This document shows positions 1-8,327 of a stretch of 64,000 bases of DNA, piece after piece. Location of the stretch: the NCBI RefSeq assembly GCF_030687835.1, contig NZ_CP117449.1, positions 1,426,001 to 1,490,000 of the forward strand, written 5' to 3'. Position 1 is the first letter of the stretch; every line of letters starts with the position of its first letter. The translations under genes were made by a program, and so were the position numbers. The stretch is from Pseudomonas hefeiensis (GTDB lineage: Bacteria > Pseudomonadota > Gammaproteobacteria > Pseudomonadales > Pseudomonadaceae). The notes under the pieces were generated by a model, which saw nothing but the letters and a program-made list of their open reading frames with translations, ran no database searches and had not been told where the DNA came from.

Positions 1-1356
1 GGTGGCCAGGGCGGCGAAGTCCGGCAGCGCCTTGCCGTCGGCCAACAGGCTCCACAGCGTTTCGACGTCAGCCTGGCAGGTGGTTTCGTCCAGGGACAGG
101 CCCAGGCGTTCAGCGTCCACCACGCGCAGGTTGATGCGCTGGGCACGCGCCTTGTCGTGCAGGGCGGCGGTTTGCGCGCCGGTGTGCAGGGTCAGGGTGT
201 CGAAAAAGCTGTCCTGCTCGACAGCCAGGCCCAATGCGCCCAAGCCCTTGGCGAGGGTCGCGGTGAGGTGGTGGATGCGGTTGGCGATCTGTGCCAGACC
301 TTTAGGGCCGTGATACACCGCGTACATGCTGGCGATGTTGGCCAGCAAGACCTGAGCGGTGCAAATGTTGCTCGTGGCTTTCTCGCGGCGGATGTGTTGT
401 TCGCGGGTCTGCATCGCCAGGCGCAAGGCCGGCTTGCCGAAACGGTCCACGGAAACACCCACCAGACGCCCTGGCATATCGCGCTTGAAGGCATCCTTGG
501 TGGAGAAGTACGCCGCGTGTGGACCGCCAAAGCCCAGCGGTACGCCGAAGCGCTGGGCGCTGCCGATGGCCACGTCGGCGCCGAATTCACCCGGCGCAGC
601 TAGCAGGGTCAGGGCCAGCAGGTCTGCGGCAACGGCGACCAGGGCGTTGGCGGCGTGGAAGCGTTCGGTCAGTTCGCGGTAATCGAACAGGTCACCGTTG
701 CTGGCCGGGTATTGCAACAGCGCGCCGAAGAAACTGCTGACATCGGTCAGTTCGCGCTCGTCGCCCACGACCACGTCGATGCCCAAGGGCTCGGCACGGG
801 TGCGCAGCACGTCGAGGGTTTGCGGGTGGCAATGGCGGGAGGCGAAGAAAGCATTGCTGCCCTTGTTCTTGCTCAGGCGCTTGCAGAAGGTCATGGCCTC
901 GGCGGCGGCGGTGGCTTCGTCCAGCAAGGATGCGTTGGCGATCGGCAGACCGGTGAGGTCGCTGATCAGGGTCTGGAAGTTCAGCAGTGCTTCGAGACGG
1001 CCCTGGGAAATTTCCGGCTGGTAAGGGGTGTAGGCGGTGTACCAGGCCGGGTTTTCCAGCAGGTTGCGCAGGATCGGCGCTGGTGTGTGGCAATTGTAGT
1101 AGCCCTGGCCGATGTAGGTCTTGAACAACTGGTTCTTGCCGGCGATGGCTTTGATCGAGGCCAGTGCAGCGGCTTCACTCTGGCCGTCGCCCATGTCCAG
1201 CACGCTGGTGCCCTTGATGGATTCGGGAATGACGCTGGCGCTCAAAGCTTCCAGGGAGTCGTAGCCCAGGCGTTCGAGCATGGCTTGCTCGTCGCTGGCC
1301 CGAGGGCCGATGTGGCGGGCGATGAATTCGTTGGCGGTGCCGAGATTAACGGTCAT
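1..1356 (-). CDS. gcvP: Glycine dehydrogenase (decarboxylating), P-protein; N-terminal part only
   Basis: P-protein is the PLP-dependent decarboxylase of the glycine cleavage system: it releases CO2 from glycine and passes the aminomethyl group to the lipoyl arm of GcvH. The frame is open from the ATG at 1356 to the left edge of the window, giving 452 residues of a family that is usually about 950 long, so the PLP-lysine half is missing only because of the cut. The N-terminus ([20 protein letters not shown]) and the segments [10 protein letters not shown] and [10 protein letters not shown] are typical. A good ribosome site (GAGG) precedes the start. It follows gcvH by 10 bases, so the two are co-transcribed. 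In P. aeruginosa the equivalent operon continues with glyA2, sdaA and gcvT2; that part lies outside this window. Confidence 0.96.
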   Translation of the reverse strand, partial: MTVNLGTANEFIARHIGPRASDEQAMLERLGYDSLEALSASVIPESIKGTSVLDMGDGQSEAAALASIKAIAGKNQLFKTYIGQGYYNCHTPAPILRNLLENPAWYTAYTPYQPEISQGRLEALLNFQTLISDLTGLPIANASLLDEATAAAEAMTFCKRLSKNKGSNAFFASRHCHPQTLDVLRTRAEPLGIDVVVGDERELTDVSSFFGALLQYPASNGDLFDYRELTERFHAANALVAVAADLLALTLLAAPGEFGADVAIGSAQRFGVPLGFGGPHAAYFSTKDAFKRDMPGRLVGVSVDRFGKPALRLAMQTREQHIRREKATSNICTAQVLLANIASMYAVYHGPKGLAQIANRIHHLTATLAKGLGALGLAVEQDSFFDTLTLHTGAQTAALHDKARAQRINLRVVDAERLGLSLDETTCQADVETLWSLLADGKALPDFAALAT

Positions 1357-1366
1357 GGTGCGCTCC

Positions 1367-1750
1367 TCAGGCTTCGGCGTTGGCTTTGATCAGACGGTCA
1401 TAGGCGTCCTGATTCAGCAGTTGGCCAACTTGGCTGGCGTCGGCGGGTTTGAATCGGAAAAACCAGCCTTCGCCCAGCGGATCTTCGTTGACCAGTTCCG
1501 GGTTGCTTTCCAGGGCCGGGTTCACTTCCAGCACTTCACCGTCCAGCGGCATGTACACACCGCTGGCGGCTTTCACCGATTCCACGGTAGAGGCTTCATC
1601 ACCCTTGGCGTAGCTTTGCAGTTCCGGTAACTGAACATAGACCACATCGCCCAAGGCGTTCTGGGCAAACGCGGTAATACCGACGGTAACGCTGCCGTCG
1701 GCTTCAGTGCGCAGCCATTCGTGATCTTCAGTGAAACGCAACTCGCTCAT
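1367..1750 (-). CDS. gcvH: Glycine cleavage system H protein
   Basis: Lipoyl carrier protein that shuttles the aminomethyl intermediate between the P, T and L proteins. The 127-residue length is normal. The lipoylated lysine is K60 in the motif [10 protein letters not shown], and the N-terminus [12 protein letters not shown] is the family signature. It is the first gene of a gcvH-gcvP unit. Upstream there is a sigma-54 promoter and GcsR-like enhancer sites (separate entries), so expression should respond to glycine through GcsR. This organism probably has a second gcv locus elsewhere, as other pseudomonads do, which would make this gcvH2; that is inference. Confidence 0.97.
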   Translation of the reverse strand: MSELRFTEDHEWLRTEADGSVTVGITAFAQNALGDVVYVQLPELQSYAKGDEASTVESVKAASGVYMPLDGEVLEVNPALESNPELVNEDPLGEGWFFRFKPADASQVGQLLNQDAYDRLIKANAEA

Positions 1751-1829
1751 GGAAACTCCTGGGGCCAGATTCGTCTGGTGGACGCGAAGAAAGGCGCGGG
1801 GCTTGGCCCGGCCGAATGGTTATATCCTT

Positions 1830-1845
1830 AGCAAGAATGCGGCCA
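1830..1845 (-). promoter_or_regulatory. Sigma-54 promoter of gcvH-gcvP
   Basis: Read on the minus strand the sequence is TGGCCGCATTCTTGCT. GG and GC are separated by exactly 10 bases, as required for a -24/-12 element (consensus TGGCACG-N4-TTGCW). It lies about 80 bases upstream of the gcvH start. The gcsR gene upstream encodes a sigma-54 activator, which supports the call. Confidence 0.8.
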
Positions 1846-1909
1846 ATGCTAATAAATCCTTATGTATCAATGAGTTGATTGTTTTTATCGAAAGCAATGT
1901 GTATTGATC

Positions 1910-1927
1910 TGTAGCGAAATCGCTACA
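1910..1927 (-). promoter_or_regulatory. GcsR-like enhancer site (proximal, palindromic)
   Basis: TGTAGCGAAATCGCTACA is a perfect 18-base palindrome of the TyrR-family shape TGTA-N10-TACA. It sits about 65-80 bases upstream of the -24 element, a normal enhancer distance for sigma-54 promoters. As recalled, the P. aeruginosa GcsR motif is TGTAACG-N4-CGTTCCG. Confidence 0.65.
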
Positions 1928-1990
1928 GCTATGCGCCCGGAAAAAATCGTTGTGGGATCAAAGCCTTGCGCGGCGCCGCTTAGCGGCAAG

Positions 1991-2027
1991 TGTATCGATA
2001 TCGTTCCGCTGTAGCGCTTTCAGTACA
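1991..2027 (-). promoter_or_regulatory. Two tandem GcsR-like enhancer sites (distal)
   Basis: TGTATCGATATCGTTCCG (1991-2008) and TGTAGCGCTTTCAGTACA (2010-2027) start 19 bases apart. The first matches the recalled GcsR motif TGTAACG-N4-CGTTCCG at all but one defined base. They lie about 150-195 bases upstream of the gcvH -24/-12 element. With the proximal palindrome there are three sites, the number reported upstream of the P. aeruginosa gcv operon. Confidence 0.7.
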
Positions 2028-2074
2028 GATGGAGGTCGTTTTTGACGCGATTTTTGACCACAACCCAGAACCCT

Positions 2075-2163
2075 TGTGGGAGCGGGCTTGCTCGCGAAAG
2101 CGGTGTGCCAGTCGATATCCTATTAGCTGACACACCGCTTTCGCGAGCAAGCCCGCACCCACA
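2075..2163. repeat. REP doublet (REPIN), GGGAGCGGGCTTGCTCGCGA family
   Basis: Two REP palindromes in inverted orientation flank a short unique spacer, between gcsR and the gcv regulatory region. The right arm has one change (GCACCC for GCTCCC). The same family recurs at 3789, 10280, 13919, 20985 and 26529. Confidence 0.9.
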
Positions 2164-2178
2164 GGGGGGCGAGTAAAG

Positions 2179-3687
2179 CTAAGGCTTGCCGGAAATCCCG
2201 TACTTGCGCAACCGATGGGCAATCGCGGTATGGGAGGTTTGCAGGCGGCTGGCGAGCTGGCGGGTGGAGGGGTAGTTGACGTAGAGGCTTTCGAGCAGGT
2301 GTTTTTCGAAGGCTTCCACGGCTTGCTCAAGGCTCTCGACTTCCACATCACCCTGGCGCGCCACGGAAGTGCCGGCAATGTCCAGGTCGCCAATGTCCAC
2401 CAGGCTGCTCTCGCAAATGGCTGCGGCGCGGAAGATCACGTTCTGCAGTTGCCGCACATTGCCCGGCCAGCGGTTGCCCAGCAGCGCCGGGTAGGTGCCG
2501 GGCGCCAGGCGGCAGACCGGGCGCTGGATCTGCGCACAGGCCTGCTGCATGAAGTAGCGCGCCAGCAGCAAGATGTCCTGGCCACGCTCACGCAGCGGCG
2601 GGACTTCGACGTTGAGTACGTTCAGGCGATAGAACAGGTCTTCGCGGAACGAGCCTTCGCTGACCATTTTTTCCAGGTTGCGGTGGGTCGCACTGAGGAT
2701 ACGCACGTTAACCTTGATTTCCCGGTCGCCGCCGACCCGGCGGAAGCTGCCATCGTTCAAGAATCGCAGCAGCTTGGCTTGCAGGTAGGGTGACATCTCG
2801 CCGATTTCATCGAGAAATACCGTGCCCTGGTTCGCCAGTTCCATCAGCCCGGGCTTGCCACCCCGTTGCGCACCAGTGAAGGCGCCGGGGGCGTAGCCGA
2901 ACAGTTCGCTTTCGGCGAGGTTTTCCGGCAGCGCGGCGCAGTTCAGGGCCAGGAACGGCGCGCCGTGACGGGCACTGATGGCGTGACACGCCCGGGCCAC
3001 CAGCTCTTTGCCGGTGCCAGTTTCGCCCTGGATCAGCAAAGGCGCATCCAGAGTTGCCACTCGCTGGGCCCGGGCCTTGAGGGTGCGGATCGCCGGGGAT
3101 TCGCCCAGCAGCGCGTCAAACCCTTCGGCGTGGTCGTGGTGCAGCGCGGACAGGCGTTCGCCGATGCGATTTGGCTGATAGAGGGTCAGCAACGCACCGG
3201 CGTTCGTGATGGGCGTGGCGTCCAGCATCAAGGTCTGGCCGTTGAGGGTGATTTCCCGCAGCGGCAGACGGAAGCCGTTCTCTAGCAGGCTACCCAGCAG
3301 TGCTTTGTCACCGAACAGCTCGGCCACGCTTTCCCCGGTCGGTTCACGCCCATAGAGGGCGATCAGCGCCGGATTGGCCAGCAATACGTTGCCAGCGCTG
3401 TCCAGGGCCAGCACCGGGTCGGTCATGGCCGCGAGCAGGGCATCGAGCTGCAAGTGCCGACGCTGGCCCGGCAGGATGTCCACCACGGTAACCGCCTGCA
3501 CGCCCCGCACGCTGAACAGCGCCTCGCGTAATTCGTCCAGCACCTGCGGGCTGAGGGTCGGGGCGTCGATGTAGACGTTGGGCGGCACCATCTCCACCGC
3601 ATCCAGATTGAGATTGCGCCCACCGAGCAAGGCCAGGACTTCCTGGGTAATGCCGACGCGGTCGATGAAACTGACGTGGATACGCAT
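2179..3687 (-). CDS. gcsR: GcsR, TyrR-family sigma-54 activator of the glycine cleavage operon
   Basis: A 502-residue enhancer-binding protein. An N-terminal ACT-like domain (about 1-75) precedes a PAS region (about 80-180) and an AAA+ domain with Walker A GETGTGKE (221-228), the sigma-54 contact loop GAFTGA (268-273) and Walker B FLDEIGEM (291-298). A TyrR-type helix-turn-helix closes the protein (about 470-500). Unlike PhhR, the other pseudomonad TyrR paralogue, it keeps a full GAFTGA loop. It lies upstream of gcvH-gcvP on the same strand with its expected sites in between, matching PA2449 (GcsR) of P. aeruginosa. ACT domains bind amino acids; glycine as the ligand is known from the orthologue and is inferred here. 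Confidence 0.9.
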   Translation of the reverse strand: MRIHVSFIDRVGITQEVLALLGGRNLNLDAVEMVPPNVYIDAPTLSPQVLDELREALFSVRGVQAVTVVDILPGQRRHLQLDALLAAMTDPVLALDSAGNVLLANPALIALYGREPTGESVAELFGDKALLGSLLENGFRLPLREITLNGQTLMLDATPITNAGALLTLYQPNRIGERLSALHHDHAEGFDALLGESPAIRTLKARAQRVATLDAPLLIQGETGTGKELVARACHAISARHGAPFLALNCAALPENLAESELFGYAPGAFTGAQRGGKPGLMELANQGTVFLDEIGEMSPYLQAKLLRFLNDGSFRRVGGDREIKVNVRILSATHRNLEKMVSEGSFREDLFYRLNVLNVEVPPLRERGQDILLLARYFMQQACAQIQRPVCRLAPGTYPALLGNRWPGNVRQLQNVIFRAAAICESSLVDIGDLDIAGTSVARQGDVEVESLEQAVEAFEKHLLESLYVNYPSTRQLASRLQTSHTAIAHRLRKYGISGKP

Positions 3688-3788
3688 GGGGCGGTTCTGG
3701 GTTCTGGAATGCGGAGGGTGGCAAGTATGCCTTGGGGCGGGCTATTGGTGAAATCCTGGTGCGGTACTTGAGAGCGACGGTGACCCCC

Positions 3789-3877
3789 TGTGGGAGCGGG
3801 CTTGCTCGCGAAAGCGGTGTATCAGTCGACATCTAGTTGGCTGACACTACGTCTTCGCGAGCAAGCCCGCTCCCACA
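3789..3877. repeat. REP doublet (REPIN), GGGAGCGGG family
   Basis: Inverted pair of REP palindromes running from TGTGGGAGCGGGC to GCCCGCTCCCACA, in the gap between the LysR-type gene and gcsR. Confidence 0.9.
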
Positions 3878-3901
3878 AGGAGATCTCGGTGAGGCCAGGG
3901 T

Positions 3902-4807
3902 TTACAACCCCACATCCCACTCCGGCGTTTCGGGGAATCTGAGCACCAAAAAATCCAGCAGGCTGCGCAGCGCCGACGGCATGTGTTTGCGTGAGGCATA
4001 CACTGCGTACATGTTCATCCGGCGCGGTTCGGCGTGGGGCAGCAGTCGGGTCAGTTCGCCATTCTTGATGTGAGCGCCGGCCTGGTAGCTGGGCAGCATC
4101 GCCACGCCGGCACCAGCAATCGTTGTCTGTAGGAGCGTGCTGGCTTCGTTGGCGCTGATGTTGCCCTGCACCGGCACCGAGACCTGCTCGCCGTCCTGCT
4201 CGAAATGCCACAAGCTCTTGCCGACGTAGGAGTGGGTCAGGCAGTTGTGCCGGCTCAGGTCTTCCACGCGCAGCGGTGTCGAATGCTCACGCAGATACCG
4301 CGGCGAGGCGCAGATCACCGAACGGCAGACCGTCAGGCGCCGGGCAATCAGGTTCGGGTCAAGGTCGTTGCTCATGCGGATCGCCAGGTCGATGCGTTCG
4401 TCCACCAGGTTCACGGTGCGATCGAGCATTTGCAGGTCGATGCTGACCCCTGGATAGCGCCTGACGAACTCGGCCATGGCCACCGCCAATTGGGCCTGGC
4501 CGAACGAGGTGCTGGCGCTGATGCGCAGCATGCCCCGTGGCGCGTCGTGCGGCGTACTGACGGCGGCCTGCATGTCGCCGGACAATTCCAGCATCTGCCG
4601 ACAGCGCGGCAGGGTTTCCAAACCCGCAGCCGTCAGGCTCAGCTTGCGGGTGGTGCGGTGCATCAGCCGGGCACCGACCCAGTCTTCCAGTTCCGCCAGA
4701 TACCGTGAAACCACCGGTCGTGACAGGTCCAGGTGCTCGGCCGCCGCCGACTGACTGCCCAGTTCCACCACGGCGACGAACACTTGCATTGCTTGTAGAC
4801 GATCCAT
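3902..4807 (-). CDS. LysR-family transcriptional regulator
   Basis: A 301-residue protein with an N-terminal winged helix (about 1-60: SQSAAAEHLDLSRPVVSRYL) and a periplasmic-binding-protein-like effector domain (about 90-295). It is divergent from the metallo-beta-lactamase-fold gene that starts 113 bases away. This is the usual arrangement for a LysR protein and its target, so it may control that gene; no operator was firmly identified. The effector cannot be predicted from sequence. Confidence 0.9.
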   Translation of the reverse strand: MDRLQAMQVFVAVVELGSQSAAAEHLDLSRPVVSRYLAELEDWVGARLMHRTTRKLSLTAAGLETLPRCRQMLELSGDMQAAVSTPHDAPRGMLRISASTSFGQAQLAVAMAEFVRRYPGVSIDLQMLDRTVNLVDERIDLAIRMSNDLDPNLIARRLTVCRSVICASPRYLREHSTPLRVEDLSRHNCLTHSYVGKSLWHFEQDGEQVSVPVQGNISANEASTLLQTTIAGAGVAMLPSYQAGAHIKNGELTRLLPHAEPRRMNMYAVYASRKHMPSALRSLLDFLVLRFPETPEWDVGL

Positions 4808-4919
4808 GATTTGCCCGATTTCAGAAACAAACTATGTCCAAGCATCGCATTTTTTGAAACGAGTCAGGTCACTAAGCTCCGTTCATTCCCAATCGGGCTT
4901 TTGCACAACGGAGCACAAC

Positions 4920-5799
4920 ATGATCGGATCCACCTTATTCAAGCGTCTGCTGCTGGCAAGCGCTTCGATGGTTTTGGCGGCCAACACCTGGGCTGCCGAG
5001 CTTGCGCTGGATGTCTACAACCCCGGCGCGGCGGCAGTTTTCCCGGTGACCTCGGTATTGGTCAGCGGAGAAAAAGAGGTGATCCTGGTGGACGCCCAAT
5101 TCGGCAAGTCCCAGGCCGAACAGTTGGTGGAGAAAATCCGCGCCAGCGGCAAACAATTGACCACGATTTACATCAGCCACGGCGATCCCGACTACTATTT
5201 CGGTCTGGAAACCCTGACCGCCGCGTTCCCGGATGCCAAGGTGCTGGCGTCTGCGCCGACCGTCGAACACATCAAGCACACCCATGGACGGCAAGTTGAA
5301 ATATTGGGGGCCGATCCTCAAGGCCGATGCGCCGACTAAAGCGATTGTGCCTCAGGTACTCCAGGGCGACAGTCTGACCCTGGAGGGCAAGCGCTTGCAG
5401 GTCATCGGTCTTGATGGCCCGCAACCGGACCGCAGCTTCGTGTGGATCCCGTCGATCAAGGCCGTGGTAGGCGGCGTGGTGGTGGCCGAGAACATTCACG
5501 TCTGGATGGCCGACACGCAGACGCCGCAGTCCCACAAGGACTGGCTGGCGACGCTGGACAGCATTGAACAACTGCAACCGAACACAGTGATACCGGGCCA
5601 TTACTTGGGTGAAAGTGCCCGGTCCCTGGCTCCGGTGAAATTTACCGCCGACTACATCAAGGCCTTCGACGAGGAAACCGCCAAGGCCAAGGACTCCGCC
5701 GCGCTGATCAGCGCCATGAAACTACGCTATCCGGACCTGGGTGAAGACAGCTCCCTGGAACTGAGTGCCAAGGTGGCGAAGGGCGAGATGAAGTGGTGA
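4920..5799 (+). pseudogene. Metallo-beta-lactamase-fold hydrolase, broken by a +1 frameshift
   Basis: The first part starts at ATG 4920 behind ACGGAG, has a signal peptide (cleavage near NTWAAELAL) and runs in frame to a stop at 5337-5339. Homologous sequence then continues in another frame (KLKYWGPILKADAP to the stop at 5799). The frames join at CACACCCATGGACGGC: dropping one C of the run at 5281-5283 restores one reading frame of 292 residues (HTMDGKLKYWGP). The metal-site region reads SHGDPDYY in place of the textbook HxHxDH, as in the YcbJ/quinoprotein-relay-like branch. This is a recent pseudogene or a sequencing error in a short C run. The substrate is unknown. Confidence 0.85.
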
Positions 5800-5825
5800 A
5801 TACCGATCTTTGATCAGAGCACCGT

Positions 5826-5956
5826 TGTGGCGAGGGGATTTATCCCCGCTGGGTTGCGCAGCAACCCCAAAACAGGCGAAGCGCTCCGTCTGATAAACCT
5901 CAATGTCAGCTATAGGGCTGTTACGCAGCCCAGCGGGGATAAATCCCCTCGCCACA
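5826..5956. repeat. REP doublet, GTGGCGAGGGGATTTATCCCC family
   Basis: Second REP family in this genome. The left arm TGTGGCGAGGGGATTTATCC is mirrored by GGATAAATCCCCTCGCCACA, each followed by a GCTGGGTTGCGCAGC-type palindrome. It lies between the frameshifted hydrolase and the next gene. Other copies are at 15807 and 41593. Confidence 0.9.
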
Positions 5957-5996
5957 AGAGCCTGTATTTCAACATCGCTAACCAATGGAGAACACC

Positions 5997-6611
5997 ATGA
6001 GCAAAATCGCAATCATCGGCGCCACCGGGCGTGCTGGCAGCCAATTGCTGGAAGAGGCCTTGCGCCGTGGTCACAGCGTGACGGCCATTGCCCGCAACAC
6101 GGCCAAGATCGGTGACAGGGCCGGTGTGGTCAGCCAGCAGTTGGATGTATTGGACAGCGAGGCGTTGACCGCGGCGGTAGCCGGTCATGATGTGGTGATC
6201 TGCGCCGCCCATTTCGCCACCGTGCCGGCCGACAAGCTCATCGCCCCAGTCAAAGCCGCTGGGGTCAAGCGCTTGCTGGTGGTGGGCGGGGCCGGTTCGT
6301 TGCTGCTGCCGGACAATAGCCGCGTGATCGACAGCGAGGGCTTCCCGGAGGAATACCTCGCCGAAGCCAGCGCCGGTGCATTGTTCCTGGATGTGCTGCT
6401 CAAGGAACAGGACCTGGACTGGACCTTCCTCTCGCCCTCGGCGGAGTTCGTCGAGACCGAGCGCACCGGTCAGTTCCGTATTGGCAAGGATCACCTGCTG
6501 TTCGACGCCACCGGGCGTAGCTGGATCAGCTTTGCCGATTACGCCATTGCAATGATCGATGAAGTGGAGACGCCGCAGTTTTCGCGCCAGCGCTTTACCG
6601 TCGGTTATTGA
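5997..6611 (+). CDS. NAD(P)-binding Rossmann-fold oxidoreductase (atypical SDR, YwnB-like)
   Basis: A 204-residue protein starting SKIAIIGATGRAGSQLLEEA, the GxxGxxG dinucleotide motif of NmrA/YwnB-like atypical short-chain dehydrogenases. There is no YxxxK catalytic pair in the usual place, so it may act as a redox sensor or flavin/quinone reductase rather than a classical dehydrogenase. The start at 5997 is chosen because GGAG lies at correct spacing; an in-frame ATG 12 bases upstream overlaps that site. The substrate is unknown. It may belong with the LysR/hydrolase pair upstream, but a REP element separates them. Confidence 0.88.
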   Translation: MSKIAIIGATGRAGSQLLEEALRRGHSVTAIARNTAKIGDRAGVVSQQLDVLDSEALTAAVAGHDVVICAAHFATVPADKLIAPVKAAGVKRLLVVGGAGSLLLPDNSRVIDSEGFPEEYLAEASAGALFLDVLLKEQDLDWTFLSPSAEFVETERTGQFRIGKDHLLFDATGRSWISFADYAIAMIDEVETPQFSRQRFTVGY

Positions 6612-6642
6612 GCCACTGGTTTGGGTAGGCGCTCCTACGGGG

Positions 6643-6981
6643 TCAGCTGTGGATTCTCATCCACACGCTGACCAGCACCGTCGCCGCCATCAGCCACGCC
6701 ACCGCCGCCACGGCCAGCGAAGCCTCAAGGCGCATCCGGTCGACCATTACATACAGGGTCGCCAGGTACACGAAGTACGGAATGATTGACCACATGCCAA
6801 ACACGATGGTGGTCTTCAGGTCGTCCACCGACCGGCCCTTGCCAACAATGTAGTGGGCGATCAGGGCGAAGGTCGGGAACAACGGCACCAGCCCGGCGAT
6901 GTAATAATTTTTGGTCTTGGCGAGCATCGCCAGGATCACCACCACGGCTGCACCCAGCGCTGCTTTGAAAATCAGGTCCAC
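6643..6981 (-). CDS. glpM: GlpM family membrane protein
   Basis: A small integral membrane protein of 112 residues with about four hydrophobic helices. The core NYYIAGLVPLFPTFALIAHY and FGMWSIIPYFVYL are characteristic of GlpM, originally described in P. aeruginosa next to the glp genes and linked to alginate production. The molecular role is not established. GTG at 6981 is the most likely start (VDLIFKAALGAA), judged by similarity to relatives. It sits 17 bases after aauR on the same strand and is separated from glpD by the whole aau-aat locus. Confidence 0.85.
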   Translation of the reverse strand: MDLIFKAALGAAVVVILAMLAKTKNYYIAGLVPLFPTFALIAHYIVGKGRSVDDLKTTIVFGMWSIIPYFVYLATLYVMVDRMRLEASLAVAAVAWLMAATVLVSVWMRIHS

Positions 6982-6998
6982 AGGTCTACCGCCCCAGG

Positions 6999-8327
6999 TT
7001 AATGGCTCAGGCCATATTTTTTGACTTTGTCGAACAGTGTGGTCTTGGCCATGCCCAGTTCGAGACTGGCCTGGGTCAGGTTGCCACCGCTGCGTTGCAG
7101 GGCGTCCACCAGCAGGTTGCGTTCGAAGGCTTCCACCGCTTCGGCGAAGGCCAGACCCTGGCTGGCGCCGCTGGCCCCCGACTTCTTGAAGGCCGGCAGG
7201 CCGAGTGCATAGCGCTCGGCGACGTTGCGCAGTTCCCGCACGTTGCCCGGCCAGTCGTGGCTCATCAGGTTGGACAGCGTCTGGTTGTCCAGCTCCGGCA
7301 CCGTACGGTCGAAGCGCAGGGACGATTGCTGCAGAAAATGCTCGAACAGTTGCAGAATGTCTTCGCGGCGCTCGCGCAGTGGCGGCAGTTCCAGGGTCAC
7401 CACGTTGAGGCGGTAATACAAGTCGCTGCGAAACTGCCCGGCCCGGCCCAGTTCGTCCAAGTCGGACTTGGTGGCGGCAATGACCCGGCAATCCACGGCC
7501 ACGCTCTGGTTCGAACCCAGGCGCTCGAGGGTGCGTTCCTGCAACACTCGCAGCAACTTGATCTGCAAGGGCAGGGGCATGCTTTCCACTTCATCGAGGA
7601 ACAGCGTGCCGCCGTCGGCGTGCTCGATCTTGCCGATCCGCCGTTTGCCAGCGCCGGTAAAAGCGTTGGCCTCGTGGCCGAAAATCTCGCTTTCGAAGAG
7701 GTTTTCCGGCAGCCCGCCGCAGTTAAGCGCGACGAATTGTTTGCTATGGCGCCGACTGAAATCGTGCAGGCAGCGCGCGACCAGTTCCTTGCCAGTGCCG
7801 GTTTCGCCTTCGATCAGCACGTTGGCCGAGGTGTCGGCCACGTTGGCGATCAGTTCTCGAAGGTGTTGCATGGCCGGTGAGCGGCCGATAATCCGGCCTT
7901 CCAGAGAGTCGCGTTCGGCCAGTTGCCGACGCAGCGATGAAACCTCCCGGGCCAGGCTGCGCTGCTCCAGGGCGCGGCGGGCGACGTCCACCAGACGTTC
8001 GGGGGAGAAGGGTTTCTCCATGAAGTCATAGGCGCCGTTTTGCATGGCGCCGACGGCCATGGAGATGTCCCCGTGGCCGGTGATCAGCACCACCGGCAGG
8101 CTGCGGTCCCGGGCCTTGAGGCGGGTCAGCAGTTCCAGGCCATCGATGCCCGGCAGGCGAATGTCGCTGATGACGATGCCGGCAAAGTCATCGCCGACCC
8201 GCTCCAGGGCCTCTTCGGCGCTGCCCACGCCGATGCAGGGAATGTCTTCCAGGGACAGGGCCTGCTGGCAACCCAGCAGGACATGGGGGTCGTCTTCGAC
8301 GATCAATACGCTCAGGTCGTGGTTCAT
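6999..8327 (-). CDS. aauR: AauR, sigma-54-dependent response regulator for acidic amino acid uptake
   Basis: A 442-residue NtrC/DctD-type regulator. The receiver domain has phosphoacceptor D55 and K105; the AAA+ domain has Walker A GETGTGKE (174-181); a Fis-type helix-turn-helix closes the protein ([18 protein letters not shown]). The sigma-54 contact loop reads NAFTGA (221-226) rather than GAFTGA. It is translationally coupled to aauS by a 4-base overlap and lies next to aatJQMP, as in P. putida, where AauRS controls glutamate, aspartate and glutamine uptake. Its predicted DNA sites lie upstream of aatJ (separate entries). Confidence 0.92.
   Translation of the reverse strand: MNHDLSVLIVEDDPHVLLGCQQALSLEDIPCIGVGSAEEALERVGDDFAGIVISDIRLPGIDGLELLTRLKARDRSLPVVLITGHGDISMAVGAMQNGAYDFMEKPFSPERLVDVARRALEQRSLAREVSSLRRQLAERDSLEGRIIGRSPAMQHLRELIANVADTSANVLIEGETGTGKELVARCLHDFSRRHSKQFVALNCGGLPENLFESEIFGHEANAFTGAGKRRIGKIEHADGGTLFLDEVESMPLPLQIKLLRVLQERTLERLGSNQSVAVDCRVIAATKSDLDELGRAGQFRSDLYYRLNVVTLELPPLRERREDILQLFEHFLQQSSLRFDRTVPELDNQTLSNLMSHDWPGNVRELRNVAERYALGLPAFKKSGASGASQGLAFAEAVEAFERNLLVDALQRSGGNLTQASLELGMAKTTLFDKVKKYGLSH

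Noticed and set aside
157..1389. Several long plus-strand frames over gcvP
   Set aside because: They are antisense shadows; the minus-strand frame has the conserved P-protein sequence and continues through all of them.
1751..2074. Glycine riboswitch before gcvH
   Set aside because: No aptamer-like pair of stems was seen, and the sigma-54/GcsR elements explain control of this operon.
5826..5956. Insertion sequence ends
   Set aside because: The long inverted repeat encloses no transposase and has no target duplication; it recurs twice more as a REP doublet.
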